A stretch of 64,000 nt of DNA. It comes from Linnemannia hyalina (lineage: Eukaryota; Mortierellomycota; Mortierellomycetes; Mortierellales; Mortierellaceae). The notes under the pieces are model-generated. The model searched no databases and had not been told where the DNA came from. It saw nothing but the letters and a program-made list of their open reading frames with translations. The stretch spans positions 248,001 to 312,000 of the forward strand of contig JAHRHY010000025.1 in assembly GCA_019671135.1 (NCBI GenBank), given 5' to 3'. A program made the translations under genes and the position numbers. This document shows, one piece after another, positions 33,819 to 45,069 of this stretch; position 1 is the first letter of the stretch; every line of letters begins with the position of its first letter.

Positions 33819-34498
33819 GTAAGCTCAAAGGGGTGGAGTAAAAAATGGCTAGACTGGCACCAATGAGGTTACTTGACTCTGTAGGATTAAGAAGGCAGTG
33901 AAGAAAATAGAGCCATTGCCACGGTGACCTCCTCGATCGGCATGGCACAGATCCGTCCGTTAACCATGCTAGACCTAAAGGAGACCAGGTCGCTCTTTGA
34001 CACTAGACCTCATTCATCTCTAGCCAGAATTCACCACATGGATCTAGCAGATTGGCAACACGACCGCTGGCTAAAGCATGTCGTACTTCCAAACTGAAAG
34101 CTATCCTGTTTTGACCACGTCCCCGATCTGCGTGGCACAGAATCAACCGTTAAACTTGCTGGACTTACAGGAGGCTTGCCTAACATGACAAAACTTCCAT
34201 GTAGTATGGGATGGTCAAGAGTAGTTACCTGAACAATGCGATGGTATTCGCGCTAATGTTGCTGCAGATAATGTTACGGTATCCTTCTTGTAATATAGAC
34301 AATATCAGCGGACTTACATATATGTTGTTGTCAAAGGGACCTTCTGCATTCGTAATGACGAATGAGGGTATGTCGTTGTTCCCCCAACTAAACTCTAATT
34401 GCATTTTCGGATAAAAGCTCCATAGTTCGTTTGACAGTCTTTCACTCTTTGTTTTCCTTCACCCATCCTGACTTTCAACAGCTCAACCCATATCAACA
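33819..34498. other. spacer with two diverged direct repeats
   Basis: About 33926-33990 (GACCTCCTCGATCGGCATGG...) and 34117-34185 (GACCACGTCCCCGATCTGCG...) share the order GGCACAGA-TC-CCGTTAA-GCT-GAC-TAAGGAG at roughly 75-80% match. Copy 2 of the inverted duplication begins near 34437 and includes the promoter side of the next F-box gene. Confidence 0.5.
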
Positions 34499-36250
34499 AT
34501 GTCACATCCAACATCCTTCAGCTCCCTCCCAGAGGAACTTCAAGTCATGGTCGCCTCTTATACCCCTCAGCACAACGCCGCCATCTGCCTCCGCGTCTGT
34601 CAAGCATGGAGACGAATCTTCACATCCTTTGTCTGGCGCCACATTGAGACACGCACTTCTATCGGACGAAAAGTCGACTGGGACACTACCTTCTTGGAGA
34701 GTGCCAGATCCGGATCCCTCAAAACTCACGGCCAATGGATCCAGTCCATCAGTCTGCGCTGCTACCCAGACTTTATCGAGGAGTTCCTGGATCTGTCACC
34801 CGAGACCTTCCCTCGATTGACGTCTCTCTCGTTCACCAACCCAGAGAGCGACTCCTTGATTGCGTCCTTTATTAGGAAGGCACCATCGTCGGCGATTGGG
34901 AATAATGGCAGTGGATTGAAGATGCTTGAAATTAGTGGGTTCAAGGGGTTTGGCGACTTTGCAGATAGCTCGACGGATGCCCTTCTGGAGCATGCATCGA
35001 CGCTCGAAGTGGTCCAGCTGGATATGATGCCCTGTATGAGCAGCAAATCGATTCAACAGTTCCTCTGTTCAGCTTCCCGCCTCAAGGAGTTTAGTATTAT
35101 CGGAGACAGTCGAGACTCTGATAACAAGGATTTGTTCCTGGACGCCCATGACGTTGTCTCGTCGGACTGGGTCTGTACCGAGCTGGAGGTGTTTGGTTGC
35201 CAGATTGGAGGGATCCCTCGACCGGACATTACTCAGGATATCGCTGGAAAACCTGCTGTCGATTATATCAAGGAAGGGACACATCAGGAGAGTTTAGATT
35301 TGCAGCGAGGGGTGTATTCGCAGCTTGGCCGGTTGACAAAACTGAAGGAGTTGATTCTGGGTGTGGCTGTCGTGCCGCGTTGGGGGGACGACGACATTAG
35401 AAGACAGCGAAATCGGCAGTACGACTGTCTAGCGATGACTGTTGAGAGTGGATTGGACTTGCTGAAGGATTTGAGTGAACTCGAGGATGTTTTCTTGGTT
35501 GACATGGAGGTGCATCTTTCCGACGACGGCGATCAGGCATCATGGGTCAAAAAGAACTGGCCCAAGGTCGACCGCATCGTGTATTTCTGAAGGACAAAGT
35601 CGTTTGACACTGGAAGAAATAATTTTAATTGATTATTCTTGCCACTGCGCCTTTGTTTAGTTCCTTTTTTCTAAACCATCACATGCGTCATTTTCTCACA
35701 CACGCAGCCCAGGAGTCGGCAATTGAGTTGTGAGATCGTTGCCCCCATTCTTTCCCTTTCCAAACCAGTACCGCTCGCACTTCTTTTGTATTATTTTGTG
35801 GGCGAAAGAAAAAGCAGTAGCAGCAAAAATAAAGGAGGCAACAGTTTCTCTGCTCCCATTTGACTACCAATACTAGTAAAATGCACCATTCACCTTTTTC
35901 TCGGTAATGGATTTAACGAGGGGCGCTGGATCGAGTGCCGAGTGTCTGCGACAGGGCATATTTGGGGTACAAATATGTTAAATCACGCCCTATTTTTGCC
36001 ACAATTGCCATCATGGGGACCGTCAGCAATGGCAAAGAGGGTGAGAGGGGGATGCAGAGTTGAAGGTGGTACCGTTAGCGCCCCTGTGATGGCGGCAAAA
36101 CCCCTTCTGGCCCCCATTTTACACCCATTATGTGTCAAATAGCTCTATCTCATCGAAAAAACGCTTACATGTCAAAAGCAAAGAGATGGGGGACATATTA
36201 TAAAAAAGAATATTTTTCACTTTGCTCTCCTCTTTCTGTCCCAAATGGTG
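34437..36250 (+). repeat. inverted duplication unit 2 (with F-box gene)
   Basis: Reverse-complement partner of 22835-24643. The 3' flank 35600-35940 is nearly base-for-base identical to its partner, while 35950-36250 is diverged with substitutions and indels. Confidence 0.85.
34499..35590 (+). CDS. F-box protein, 363 residues (inverted duplicate copy 2)
   Basis: Paralogue of the gene at 23497-24579. The F-box (5-48) and the IPRPDI/GTHQESLDLQR/YDCLAMTVESGLDLL module are identical. Scattered replacements occur (for example FLES for FFES, FIEEF for FIKEF, KMLEISGFKG for KTLEISGLEG). The last ~30 residues diverge sharply (LSELEDVFLVDMEVHLSDDG, ending VDRIVYF). Both copies are intact, so both may function as SCF adaptors. 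The concentrated change at the carboxy end suggests either a conversion tract boundary or selection on that end. Confidence 0.88.
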   Translation: MSHPTSFSSLPEELQVMVASYTPQHNAAICLRVCQAWRRIFTSFVWRHIETRTSIGRKVDWDTTFLESARSGSLKTHGQWIQSISLRCYPDFIEEFLDLSPETFPRLTSLSFTNPESDSLIASFIRKAPSSAIGNNGSGLKMLEISGFKGFGDFADSSTDALLEHASTLEVVQLDMMPCMSSKSIQQFLCSASRLKEFSIIGDSRDSDNKDLFLDAHDVVSSDWVCTELEVFGCQIGGIPRPDITQDIAGKPAVDYIKEGTHQESLDLQRGVYSQLGRLTKLKELILGVAVVPRWGDDDIRRQRNRQYDCLAMTVESGLDLLKDLSELEDVFLVDMEVHLSDDGDQASWVKKNWPKVDRIVYF

Positions 36251-37439
36251 AGAAGAGAAAGAGGGAAGGACAAAGGACGATGAGGATATAATATTGGCAT
36301 GGGAGAAGGGCAATGGGGACGGAAAGGAGAAGGAAAAGGAAAGGGATGGTGTCACTGAACGGAAGGTAAAAATGGGCCAATGTTACGTATTACAACGGGA
36401 GATTCATTTGCTTTGTTAGAGTCACCTTTCATTTAGGGTCCTTTGAAAGGTTAGTGAGATAGAAGAAGTAAGAAGGAGTTGAGGTGAAGGTGGGCTGGAA
36501 TAGGTAGTACATAGTAAATCAGGAAGAAGTAGAAAGCACATGGTGAGAGCCAAGTGAATGGGTACGAAAAAATCGGCATTGAGGTAAGCTAGAGGGAGAT
36601 GTCAAGGGAGAGAGAGAATAATGAGAAGAACGAGGGTAATGAGAGAAAGAGGCGACTGGTGGAGAAAGAATGGGTAGAGGAAGAGGGGAGGATGGTAGTG
36701 GCTGTAGTGCATGACATCAAAGAGAGGTGAGGGGGGGTCTTCATGCATCATTAGATGAAGCAATAATGATTCTGAGGGAAGGGCAGGTTGCATGCAGAAA
36801 GAAAAAAGAGCCAGCACAATGACTCTCCGTAGCCAAGTGCTGTGTCCCGGAAGAAATTCCACGTATCTCAGACTACTTCGCCCAGCAGCAGTCTCTTGAC
36901 AGAGCAATGCCACACTAGGCTACTGTAGTGTTTGTGCACGGCTGTTTTTTTTGTTCCCATGCTCTTACGTTCAGCCTGCTTGATGCGCCAATCTGTTCCA
37001 CAGCCCAAAGTGCGCAGTCAAATACAAACTAGAAAAGTAACGTTACCGTGAATTGATACCTCTTTGAGAACCCATGCCCCAATTCACCACAATGGCAAAG
37101 GTGATGTTCCGAGAAAAGTAATCGTAGGTGTATACATAACATGCGCCCTGCGATTTTAATTCTTGTCATCATTCCTGTGCACGAACATGCGCATACCTTT
37201 CCTTTTCTCATTTGTCCACTTCTTTACCTGGGTTTTGTTTGATCGATTGGCGTTTGCTGTAATAGCCTGTGTGACAAAGAAAAATGAGTGCCAGCGTATG
37301 GCCCTAATCTCCACTCCTTTTCCTTTCTGTTCTGTGCGCTTCCAAAAAAATGTGTTTGGAAAGCATAAATAGAGGCCCCACATCCTCCTTTTTTCAGCAT
37401 GCTCTTCCTTCCTCACAACAACAACAACACATTTCAAGT
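35591..37439. other. gene-free region
   Basis: 35591-36250 belongs to the inverted duplication. 36250-37360 is A/G-rich on the plus strand and holds no recognisable gene. The last part is the promoter of the S41-like peptidase gene. Confidence 0.5.
37364..37372 (+). promoter_or_regulatory. TATA-like box of the S41-like peptidase gene
   Basis: CATAAATAG lies about 75 bp before the start codon, followed by a C/T-rich stretch and a CAACAACAACA leader. Confidence 0.5.
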
Positions 37440-39636
37440 ATGGCTTTCAGGACCTTCATACTTTCCCTTACAGTAGCAGCCTTTGCGACCATCTCTTTCG
37501 CTGAGCCATCATCATCGACAAGTGGTACTAGCGGTTGCTCAGATCTCGCATCCAGACACGGAGTCAACATCACCTATACCGAAGTGGCCAAATGCTTTGA
37601 CTCGATCCCCTTCAACAAGGAAGCGGCCAGGGCCACACTCGAGTCTGTTACCACCCTCTTCAACGACTACTATATCTCTCGTGACGCCGCCATGGCCCCC
37701 TTCCTGGCCAAGCCCCTTCAGACTGACCCTGTTGACATTGTTGCAAAGTTCAAGAGGATTGGCCGTACTCGATATACCAGTGATCGCAAGTTCCACACCG
37801 ATGTTTACGAGGCTATCGAGTCCCTTCATGATGGTCATGCCATGTATTTTCGTACGTCTCAAAATGCGGCGGTGATGAGTTAGGAAGTTGCATTTTTTTT
37901 TCAATTGTTTGTCACTCAAAGTCTCACTTCACATTTATCTCGTCTCTTTCTATCCACAGCATACTGCTACATGGCATATCACTATGAGCAGCCGTTGAGC
38001 CTCTACGCGCCAGTCGTCAATGGCAAGCAGGTAAAAAAAACAGCGATGTTCATCTTCACCTTGCATACCTACATTACCCATTGTAAACATTCCCTGACAT
38101 TTATTTTTCTTTGTGTGACAGGTCCTTCAAGTGTTCCAGGACCGCAACAAGCGCGGCTACGAAGACTGCACGGTCATCAAGATCGATGGGAAAAACGCCA
38201 TGGCTCAGGTCATGAAGCGAGCAAATCTCCTCTTCAACTCCAAGGACCCCAACGTCCGTTTGAATGAAGCCCTGGCGTCGCTAGTATACGGACCAGAGAC
38301 GGGCACGTTCGTGGTCTACCCTGGTCAGTTTGCCGGTCGAGAGTTATTGCCCGACAACCCGTCTATGCGGTACGAGCTCAAATGTGCCAACTCAAAGAAG
38401 CCAGTCTTTGTTGAGGACAAATGGATCATCTCGCCTCAGTCCCCGTGGGAGTTTACCGACACGGCGTCGTATGTCAAGAATGTCTGTCTTCCGCAGCAAA
38501 CGCCTCCCCTTCCCTATGCTACTAGCGCCGGATCTTTGCCCAAGCGCGATCTGACGTCATTCAAGCGACACGAAATAGCCTCAGATTTAAACAAGCAGAC
38601 TATTATCGTGGATCGCCTGGCCCAGGCTGCAGCCCCTCCTGTCCCCTCTCCTCTTACTCTGCCTGTCTACCCCGAGGCCATCAAGATCGGCGCTGGCAAC
38701 TGTACAGTCTTTCACCAACTCAAGGATCGCCCTACGGTCGGCATCCTCACCCTCTTCGTCACCACGCTCGACTTTTCCGAGATCGACTTTATGTACCAAT
38801 CCCTCGAGACCCTTTACCAGAGAGGCGTGACCGATATCATCATTGACGTTGTTGGAGGCAATGGCGGCTATGCCAATGTCGCACCCGATTTCGTCCATCT
38901 GTTCTTCCCCAGCAAGGATCCCCTTGACAAAGTCATCCGTTTGAACTTTCGATCTACTCCAGCAGTCCAAGAACTCAGCGCCAAGGTCTACAACTCAACC
39001 GATGGCGGGTGGAGTCAAATTGGCAACATGATCAGTATTCATGGAGGCATCTTCTACGACAGCTCTCGGTTCTTTGACTTGGCCAACAACCACACCTACA
39101 CCAACAACTCGCTATACGCCGACACAGTCACCCATACCCGGAATGGGCGGAAGGCAGTCTACACCAAGACTACGGCCTACAAACCAGCCACTCAACCCAA
39201 TCGCCCTAACCTCGCAAAGTACCCCTGGACCAACAATCCCTCCCGCATTCGCATCCTGACCGACGGCAGATGTCTCTCCGGTTGCGGCCACGTCATCTTC
39301 CTCATCGCCAACCAATATGGCGTCAAATCCTATGGTGTCGGCGGCACCAAAGGCGAACCCCTATCCAAGTACCAATACGTCGCCGGCGCAGGATCACAGC
39401 TGAAAATGTTCAACGGCATCTTTGCCTTTGCCAACATGACCAGTCCTATCAAGGACCTGCCGTACCAGTCGGTTCTTTCGGCCACTGTTGGCGAGATTGT
39501 CGCGCCCGGGAGTAAAGTACCGTTGGAGTTTGACTCTGACAAATACCCGACGGATTTCAGGTTGGATTTTGATCCTGTCAATGCCCGCTCCCGGGAGGCG
39601 TTGTGGACTCAGGTTGCAGAGGATGCCTGGAATTAG
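37440..39636 (+). CDS. secreted S41-family (tail-specific protease-like) peptidase
   Basis: Exons 37440-37851, 37960-38030 and 38122-39636 give 665 residues. The first ~21 residues are a clear secretion signal (MAFRTFILSLTVAAFATISF, then AEP), so it should enter the secretory pathway. It has the fungal S41-like layout: HDGHAMYF and YCYM near 130-142, a PDZ-like middle (TVIKIDGKNAMAQV), and a carboxy catalytic core with VGILTLFVTTLDFSE, DIIIDVVGGNGG and LTDGRCLSGCGHVIFL. Ser547 in CLSGC is the expected nucleophile. Several NxT/NxS sites fit an extracellular protein. The natural substrate is unknown. Codon use is C-rich at third positions, suggesting good expression. Confidence 0.85.
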
Positions 39637-39866
39637 AAAATATGTATGCAGTTGTGGCCGATAAAAACTATGATACATATTGTTATCACGTTCTGGAGGA
39701 ATAGGTGATGGATCGCCAAAACACAGTTTCAGATAAAACTATCATGGCACTCCGCAACTAATAACGGAAACGAACAAACGCGCCGCCAACAAAAACAGTA
39801 GGTAGCCCATCTTTGTTTTTACTCTTATGTTCTTTCCAGGACATCTATTAGGAAGAATGAACTGAG

Positions 39867-39868
<2 letters not shown>

Positions 39869-39904
<36 letters not shown>
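39869..39904. repeat. (GA)n microsatellite
   Basis: About 36 bp of uninterrupted GA on the plus strand. Confidence 0.95.
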
Positions 39905-39908
<4 letters not shown>

Positions 39909-39910
<2 letters not shown>

Positions 39911-40077
39911 AAGAGGGAGGACGGTGGAATTAAAAACAAGAGGATAGTTAATGGTAGTTGGGACTCTCCAAAGATAATGGTGCCTCTCTCTTCCTTCCAA
40001 GGAATGATCGATGGTCAATAGAAGGTCGATCCCCTTTATGACAGAAATCACTATTTCATCAAAAATAACTAGCGGTC
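39909..40077 (-). repeat. dispersed repeat, copy 1 (~170 bp)
   Basis: The reverse complement matches 62988-63175 at about 80-85%, from GACCGCTAGTTATTTT through GACCATCGATCATTCCT and TCCTCTTGTTTTTAAT to the CT-rich end. Both copies run into a CT/GA tract. Confidence 0.8.
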
Positions 40078-40640
40078 GTCAACAACCACTCTTTTTAGCT
40101 CCTCTTGCTGCTTGAACAGATCCTTAGGTGATAGGCAAATGCGGTAAACAAACACAAGAAAAGGCATAGCAGTAGAAAAAGAAACAAACGCAGTTGCTTA
40201 CAGCCCCGCACATGTATGACGAATTTATGTACTTTTTGAGATTGATGGAAATAAAATTGATCGTTGACATGGACACTTGGCTATAGAGGGTGTGTATTTT
40301 TTTCAGCGCTTTTCTGTGGATGAATCACATGTATTGTGTCCTGCCCGTTTTCTTTTCTTTATGAATCTCGCTCATAAATCTCATCACCATCATCCAGGGG
40401 ATCATCAGAGCTTCAACTACAATGGATCGGGGATCAGCAGTAAGGCAGGGTGAAAGCAAAAAGAGAACTAGATATTAATAATCATGGCAAGTATCGTCTT
40501 CAGAAATAAAAACCCCTGCACTACTGGGACCGTTCTCTCCCTACTGAGCCTTCCTACAGGAAGGTTCAATTTTTTTAAAAAAATATATATTCTCATCCAC
40601 CATCTTCATACCAATCAACCAACACCAACTCTGGACATCC

Positions 40641-41842
40641 ATGGACAAGACTTCGCTCGTCGATTTCCCCCCTGAGATACAGGCGATGATAATGTCTCTC
40701 CTCGATCGACACGAATTGGCCGCCAGCGTCCGCGTCAGTCAAGCCTGGAACAAGGCATTCACCCCTCTTCTCTGGCGTCACGTCGAGGACCCGCTGCAGG
40801 AATGCAGGAGTAGGAGCGCGGCCTATATGGCCGCCCTCAATGGAGGTCTGAAGCGCAACGGTGCATTTATTCAGACCCTCCGTCTTGTGACCGACACGCT
40901 CTACATGGACTATTTTCTGGAAATGTGCCCCCCGACTTTCCCCCTGTTGACGTCGCTTTGGATCGATGGCGTGATCAACGGTGACGAGGACGACCTTATC
41001 GCCCTTCTTGACCGATGCACCGCAGGATTGAAGAAGGTCATCTATTGTCTCCGCGACAAGAGCTGGGGGTGTTTTGAATTTGATACCGCGTCCAGCGCAC
41101 TTATCAAACACGCTGATACACTTGAAGTGTTCCGTTTGGAGGGCGACTATGTCAGCGGCGGAAAACCCATCAATCGACTACTGTGTTCGCTACCCAACCT
41201 CAAGGAGTTCTGCTTTCATGGTGATGGAACGGTTGGTCGTGGCGGCGCCTTAGACGCCAATGAGGTTGCGAAGTCGGACTGGGTTTGCTCGAACCTCGAG
41301 GTCTTTGGCTGTGAGATTGGCAACATCCCCCGACCGGACATCACCCGCAAGATTGACGGCCAACCTGCAAACGAACGGGTCAAGAGCGGGACACCTCAGG
41401 AGAGCATGGATCTTCAACGTCAAATCTACGCCAAGCTCGCCAAGTTCACCAAACTGCGGAAGCTGTCGTTAGGATTTCCAGGCACCTGTAGCTCATTCAA
41501 GTATCGACGGGCAACATGAATAACATCTTGCAATTCGACTGTCTAGCAATGACTCTGGAGAACGGTCTGGATCTGCTGAAGGACCTCAAGGGACTGGAGG
41601 AGGTTGAGCTGTACTATTTGGAGTTTGGCAATCGCGACTATGTGGAAGAGGAGGAATGGATGAAGGCAAATTGGCCAAAGGCATTTGTCGGACGGTCATA
41701 TCACTTTTCGGAAATGGCCACGGATTCGGAAAACGACACGGATTCGGAGGACGACTTTGACGGAGCTTGGGGCCCCTATGGAGATACATACGTTGGGTTT
41801 GAATCGAGTTCTGAGCATAACTCTGACTCTGACTACTTCTGA
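40641..41842 (+). pseudogene. F-box gene with a frameshift before the carboxy module
   Basis: Frame 1 (40641-41519, 292 residues) has the F-box at 4-46 (LVDFPPEIQAMIMSLLDRHE, VSQAWNKAFTPLLWRHV) and the first part of the module (WVCSNLEVFGCEIGNIPRPD, GTPQESMDLQRQIYAKL, LRKLSLGFPG), then stops at TGA. The rest of the module (FDCLAMTLENGLDLLKDLKG, LEFGNRDYVEEEEW, NWPKAF) is in the next frame (open to 41842) with an acidic DSENDTDSEDDFD tail. The two frames overlap by a few bases and no intron can fit, so one indel separates them. Both parts are otherwise clean, so the break is recent, a sequence error, or two proteins are made. Confidence 0.7.
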
Positions 41843-42301
41843 CTCTGACTACTAGGACATGGATGTCGATGAGGCAAGAAGTATGAAAAATAAAAATAAA
41901 AACATCCTTGTTAACAAGGTTCACAGCCAAGCCATACAATTCTAGGGCAGACATCATCTCCAAGTGCCCAGCACTTCATCAACTTTTTTTTAAAGAAAAG
42001 GTTGCTTTCCTTTGTCACCAACACCTCGAGGAGGAGCGACGAATACTTGAATATTATTTCGAGGCTCGCGGATACCTTTCTTCAGTGCTTCAATGGTGGT
42101 TTTTGTCTATTTATGGCCATTTGGCATTTAATCTTGAAGGAAGTGCCCTATCACGTGTAACCGCCACCCCTCTTTTTGCATAACTGAATCACAAACCGCG
42201 ATGATAACACTGTTCACACCATCCAACTAGAAACACGACAGAGCAGGAATCAACGACAGCAAGACAGGAGCCAACATAGAACAAAACAGGAGCCAACTAC
42301 A
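41843..42301. other. intergenic in the F-box array
   Basis: 3' flank of one F-box gene and promoter of the next. CAGGAGCCAAC is repeated just before the next start codon (about 42268 and 42287). Confidence 0.5.
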
Positions 42302-43420
42302 ATGAATCCGGAGTCCATCACTATAGACGCCACCTCGTTCAGTGATCTTCCACCAGAGGTCCATGGAATGGTCGCGTCTCAACTCGACTCGTACGACCTG
42401 AGTCTCTGTGTCCTCGTCTCCAAAACCTGGAGAGCGTCTTTCCATCGCTACCTCTGGAGACATGTCGCGATTATGATGGATGAGAGTGACGACTTTGATC
42501 CCAAACTGCTCAAACTACTGAAGGCCAATCGAGAGCATGTGCACTCGCTCACACTGTTTGCGGGATATGGCGATGTGCTGCACTCGTTTCTGGAGCTCAT
42601 ACCGCTTTCCTCTAATCCTCGCCTTGTCTTCCCAAACCTGTATTCGGCGGAAATCAGTTGCGAGTTCGGAGAGTCAACGGATCAGACTATGGCACAGTTT
42701 CTCGAGCTGACCGGCACGAAATGGAAGAGACTTGTTTTTAATGACACTTCAGAGTCCAGATATGGGATTGATTTTGGGCCACAATCCATAAAGGTGCTTG
42801 CGAGGCATGCCGAGTTCCTTAAGGTGTTCCACTGGAGTAGTGAAACTGGATCCTCGGATGGGCTCGTAGAGCAACTGCTTCGCTCTGCGTCCAAACTGAG
42901 GGAACTCTCTGTTGTCGGGCAATACAGATCATCTGGAGGATGGTTGGACGCCAGGAAGATTGTGGAGATAGAGTGGGTCTGCTTAGATCTGGAGGTCTTC
43001 CAATGCAGGATCCGTAACATCCCCCGCCCAGATATCACCCGCGACATTGGTGATGATCCCACGGTCGTGTATATTGAGGAGGGTACGCTTCAGGAAAGTC
43101 TCGACCTCCAGCGTCAGGTATACACCAAGCTGGCCAAGTTGACGAAGCTGCGGGAACTAAAGTTGGGCTTGGTGATCGAAGTGTGTGCACCGGAATATCA
43201 ACTTGGGGACAAGACGTGCGAAAAACAGTTTGACTGTCTGGCGATGACTTTGGACAGTGGGTTGGATCTGCTGAAAGGCTTGAAGGAGTTGAGGGTGGTT
43301 GGATTGGAGGACATGGAGATTTATGTGGAGGGCGAGAGAGAGCAAGCCTGGTTCAAGGAGCATTGGCCAAATGCGAAGATTGAGCTCGGGGAGTATTTCC
43401 ACGACCAGTACCTTGAGTAG
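42302..43420 (+). CDS. F-box protein, 372 residues
   Basis: Intact single-exon member of the array. F-box at ~11-55 (FSDLPPEVHGMVASQLDSYD, VSKTWRASFHRYLWRHV). The carboxy module is complete: WVCLDLEVFQCRIRNIPRPD, GTLQESLDLQRQVYTKL, LTKLRELKLG, FDCLAMTLDSGLDLLKGL, LEDMEIYVEG and WFKEHWPNA. It is most similar in layout to the neighbour at 43647. Predicted SCF adaptor; substrate unknown. Confidence 0.88.
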   Translation: MNPESITIDATSFSDLPPEVHGMVASQLDSYDLSLCVLVSKTWRASFHRYLWRHVAIMMDESDDFDPKLLKLLKANREHVHSLTLFAGYGDVLHSFLELIPLSSNPRLVFPNLYSAEISCEFGESTDQTMAQFLELTGTKWKRLVFNDTSESRYGIDFGPQSIKVLARHAEFLKVFHWSSETGSSDGLVEQLLRSASKLRELSVVGQYRSSGGWLDARKIVEIEWVCLDLEVFQCRIRNIPRPDITRDIGDDPTVVYIEEGTLQESLDLQRQVYTKLAKLTKLRELKLGLVIEVCAPEYQLGDKTCEKQFDCLAMTLDSGLDLLKGLKELRVVGLEDMEIYVEGEREQAWFKEHWPNAKIELGEYFHDQYLE

Positions 43421-43646
43421 GACTACTAGTAGACAGATAGTATGCATCATCATTACATCCATCCTTTTTTATTCAGTGTCTTTGCGGAGTTGACATACCC
43501 ATTGATCCTTAAAATCTCCCCTCCGTCACGTGGATAAATGGAGAACCTGACGCTAATTCGATTCAAGTTTGATCACTTTGATCAACTGGAACCATCCCGT
43601 AATGGAACCGGAACGGAAACCAACAACGAAATAAGAACCGACTACA

Positions 43647-44819
43647 ATGGAACAGAAGCAGGAAACAAACACTACATACGTCACCTCGTTTGGTGATCTC
43701 CCACCAGAAGTCCAGATGATGGTCGCACGCTATCTCACCCAACACGACCTAACCGTCTGTCTCCGCGTTTGCCGCGCCTGGAAGGAGTTGTACCACCCAC
43801 GTCTATGGGAACACATCGACATATACTGGGATAAGAACGAGACCCGAAGGAGAGCCATCTCGCGCGCGCTGAAAACTAACAGTCACCTTATCCACTCCCT
43901 GAAGTTTCGGTCGGAGGTCTACTGTGTTTTGGAGGACTTTCTACCATTCTGTCCACCCAAGTTCCAGCAATTGACGTCAGCCGAGTTTGACTGCTCCCTC
44001 GAGTTTGTTCTTGACCAAGATATTGCACAGTTTATCGACATGAGCTCGGCAAAGTGGCAGAGGCTTGTCTTTCGGGAGTCCATCAGGCCCAAGTTGGGCA
44101 TTGAGTTCTCTCGCAAGTCGTTCGAGGCGCTCCTCAAACACGCGGACACACTCGAGATCTTCCGCCTAGAGACCAGGAACTCGGTCGAGAACACGTACAT
44201 CGATCGGCTTCTTTGCACGGCATCCAGGCTGAAGGAGCTCTACCTTTCTGGAAACTACGAGACGACTCTTGGAGGCTGGCTGGATGCCCGCAAGATCGTA
44301 AAATCGGAATGGGTCTGCCAGGATCTGGAAGTCTTTCACTGCCGCATCGGGAATATCCCCAGACCGGAGATCACTCGTACCATCTGTCGGAAACCAGCAG
44401 TGAAAAGGCATGTCAAGCGCGGAACAATGGAAGAGAGTATCGATCTTCAACGTCAAGTATATGCAAAACTTGCTCGTCTGACGAAGCTACGAGAGCTGCG
44501 ACTGGGACTGCCGATGGACACCAAAAGCAAAGACTACTTTCGAGGAAATAAGGAATACTGGAGACAATACGACTGTCTTGCGATGACTTTGGAGAGCGGT
44601 CTGGATATTCTGAAAAGTCTGGGGAGCCTGCGGACTGTAGGACTTGAAGACATGGAGATCTACATCGACAACGACAAGGAGCAGACCTGGTTTGCAGAGA
44701 ATTGGCCTCACGCGACGATTGGACAGTCGGACTATACTACGGACGCCGACAATGCTCCTGTACACCCTGACGAGTTGGTCTACGGATCTCTCTCGGACTT
44801 TGAAGATCTTTTTGATTAG
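43647..44819 (+). CDS. F-box protein, 390 residues
   Basis: Intact single-exon member, 226 bp behind the previous gene in the same direction. F-box at ~10-52 (FGDLPPEVQMMVARYLTQHD, VCRAWKELYHPRLWEHI). The carboxy module is complete: WVCQDLEVFHCRIGNIPRPE, GTMEESIDLQRQVYAKL, LTKLRELRLG, YDCLAMTLESGLDILKSL, LEDMEIYIDN and WFAENWPHA. It has a short acidic tail (LSDFEDLFD). It aligns along its whole length with the gene at 42302, suggesting tandem duplication followed by divergence. Confidence 0.88.
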   Translation: MEQKQETNTTYVTSFGDLPPEVQMMVARYLTQHDLTVCLRVCRAWKELYHPRLWEHIDIYWDKNETRRRAISRALKTNSHLIHSLKFRSEVYCVLEDFLPFCPPKFQQLTSAEFDCSLEFVLDQDIAQFIDMSSAKWQRLVFRESIRPKLGIEFSRKSFEALLKHADTLEIFRLETRNSVENTYIDRLLCTASRLKELYLSGNYETTLGGWLDARKIVKSEWVCQDLEVFHCRIGNIPRPEITRTICRKPAVKRHVKRGTMEESIDLQRQVYAKLARLTKLRELRLGLPMDTKSKDYFRGNKEYWRQYDCLAMTLESGLDILKSLGSLRTVGLEDMEIYIDNDKEQTWFAENWPHATIGQSDYTTDADNAPVHPDELVYGSLSDFEDLFD

Positions 44820-45069
44820 CAAAATGAAAGTGCCATTTACAACCTTTAGCTATGGGCTGACAGTAGCAACCTTTGTGGAAATAGAAAGTGGTTCTTGGGT
44901 GCACTGTAGGTAACTTAGCCCATCACTCCAACAAAGAAAGAAGAGTTGATGATCAGTACACGGCTCCAGAGCGTAATTTGAGAATTAATTATTGATCGTT
45001 CCTGAACTGAGTGATTCGCTTAAACATTTTCACACCGAACAAAGACAAATCATTCAGGACCAGACGGCA

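Larger units (their letters stand above)
39637..40640. other. intergenic region with a dispersed repeat
   Basis: Contains an uninterrupted GA microsatellite (about 39869-39904) and the dispersed repeat described separately. 40080-40640 is A/T-rich, with AAATATATAT about 55 bp before the F-box start codon at 40641. Confidence 0.6.
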
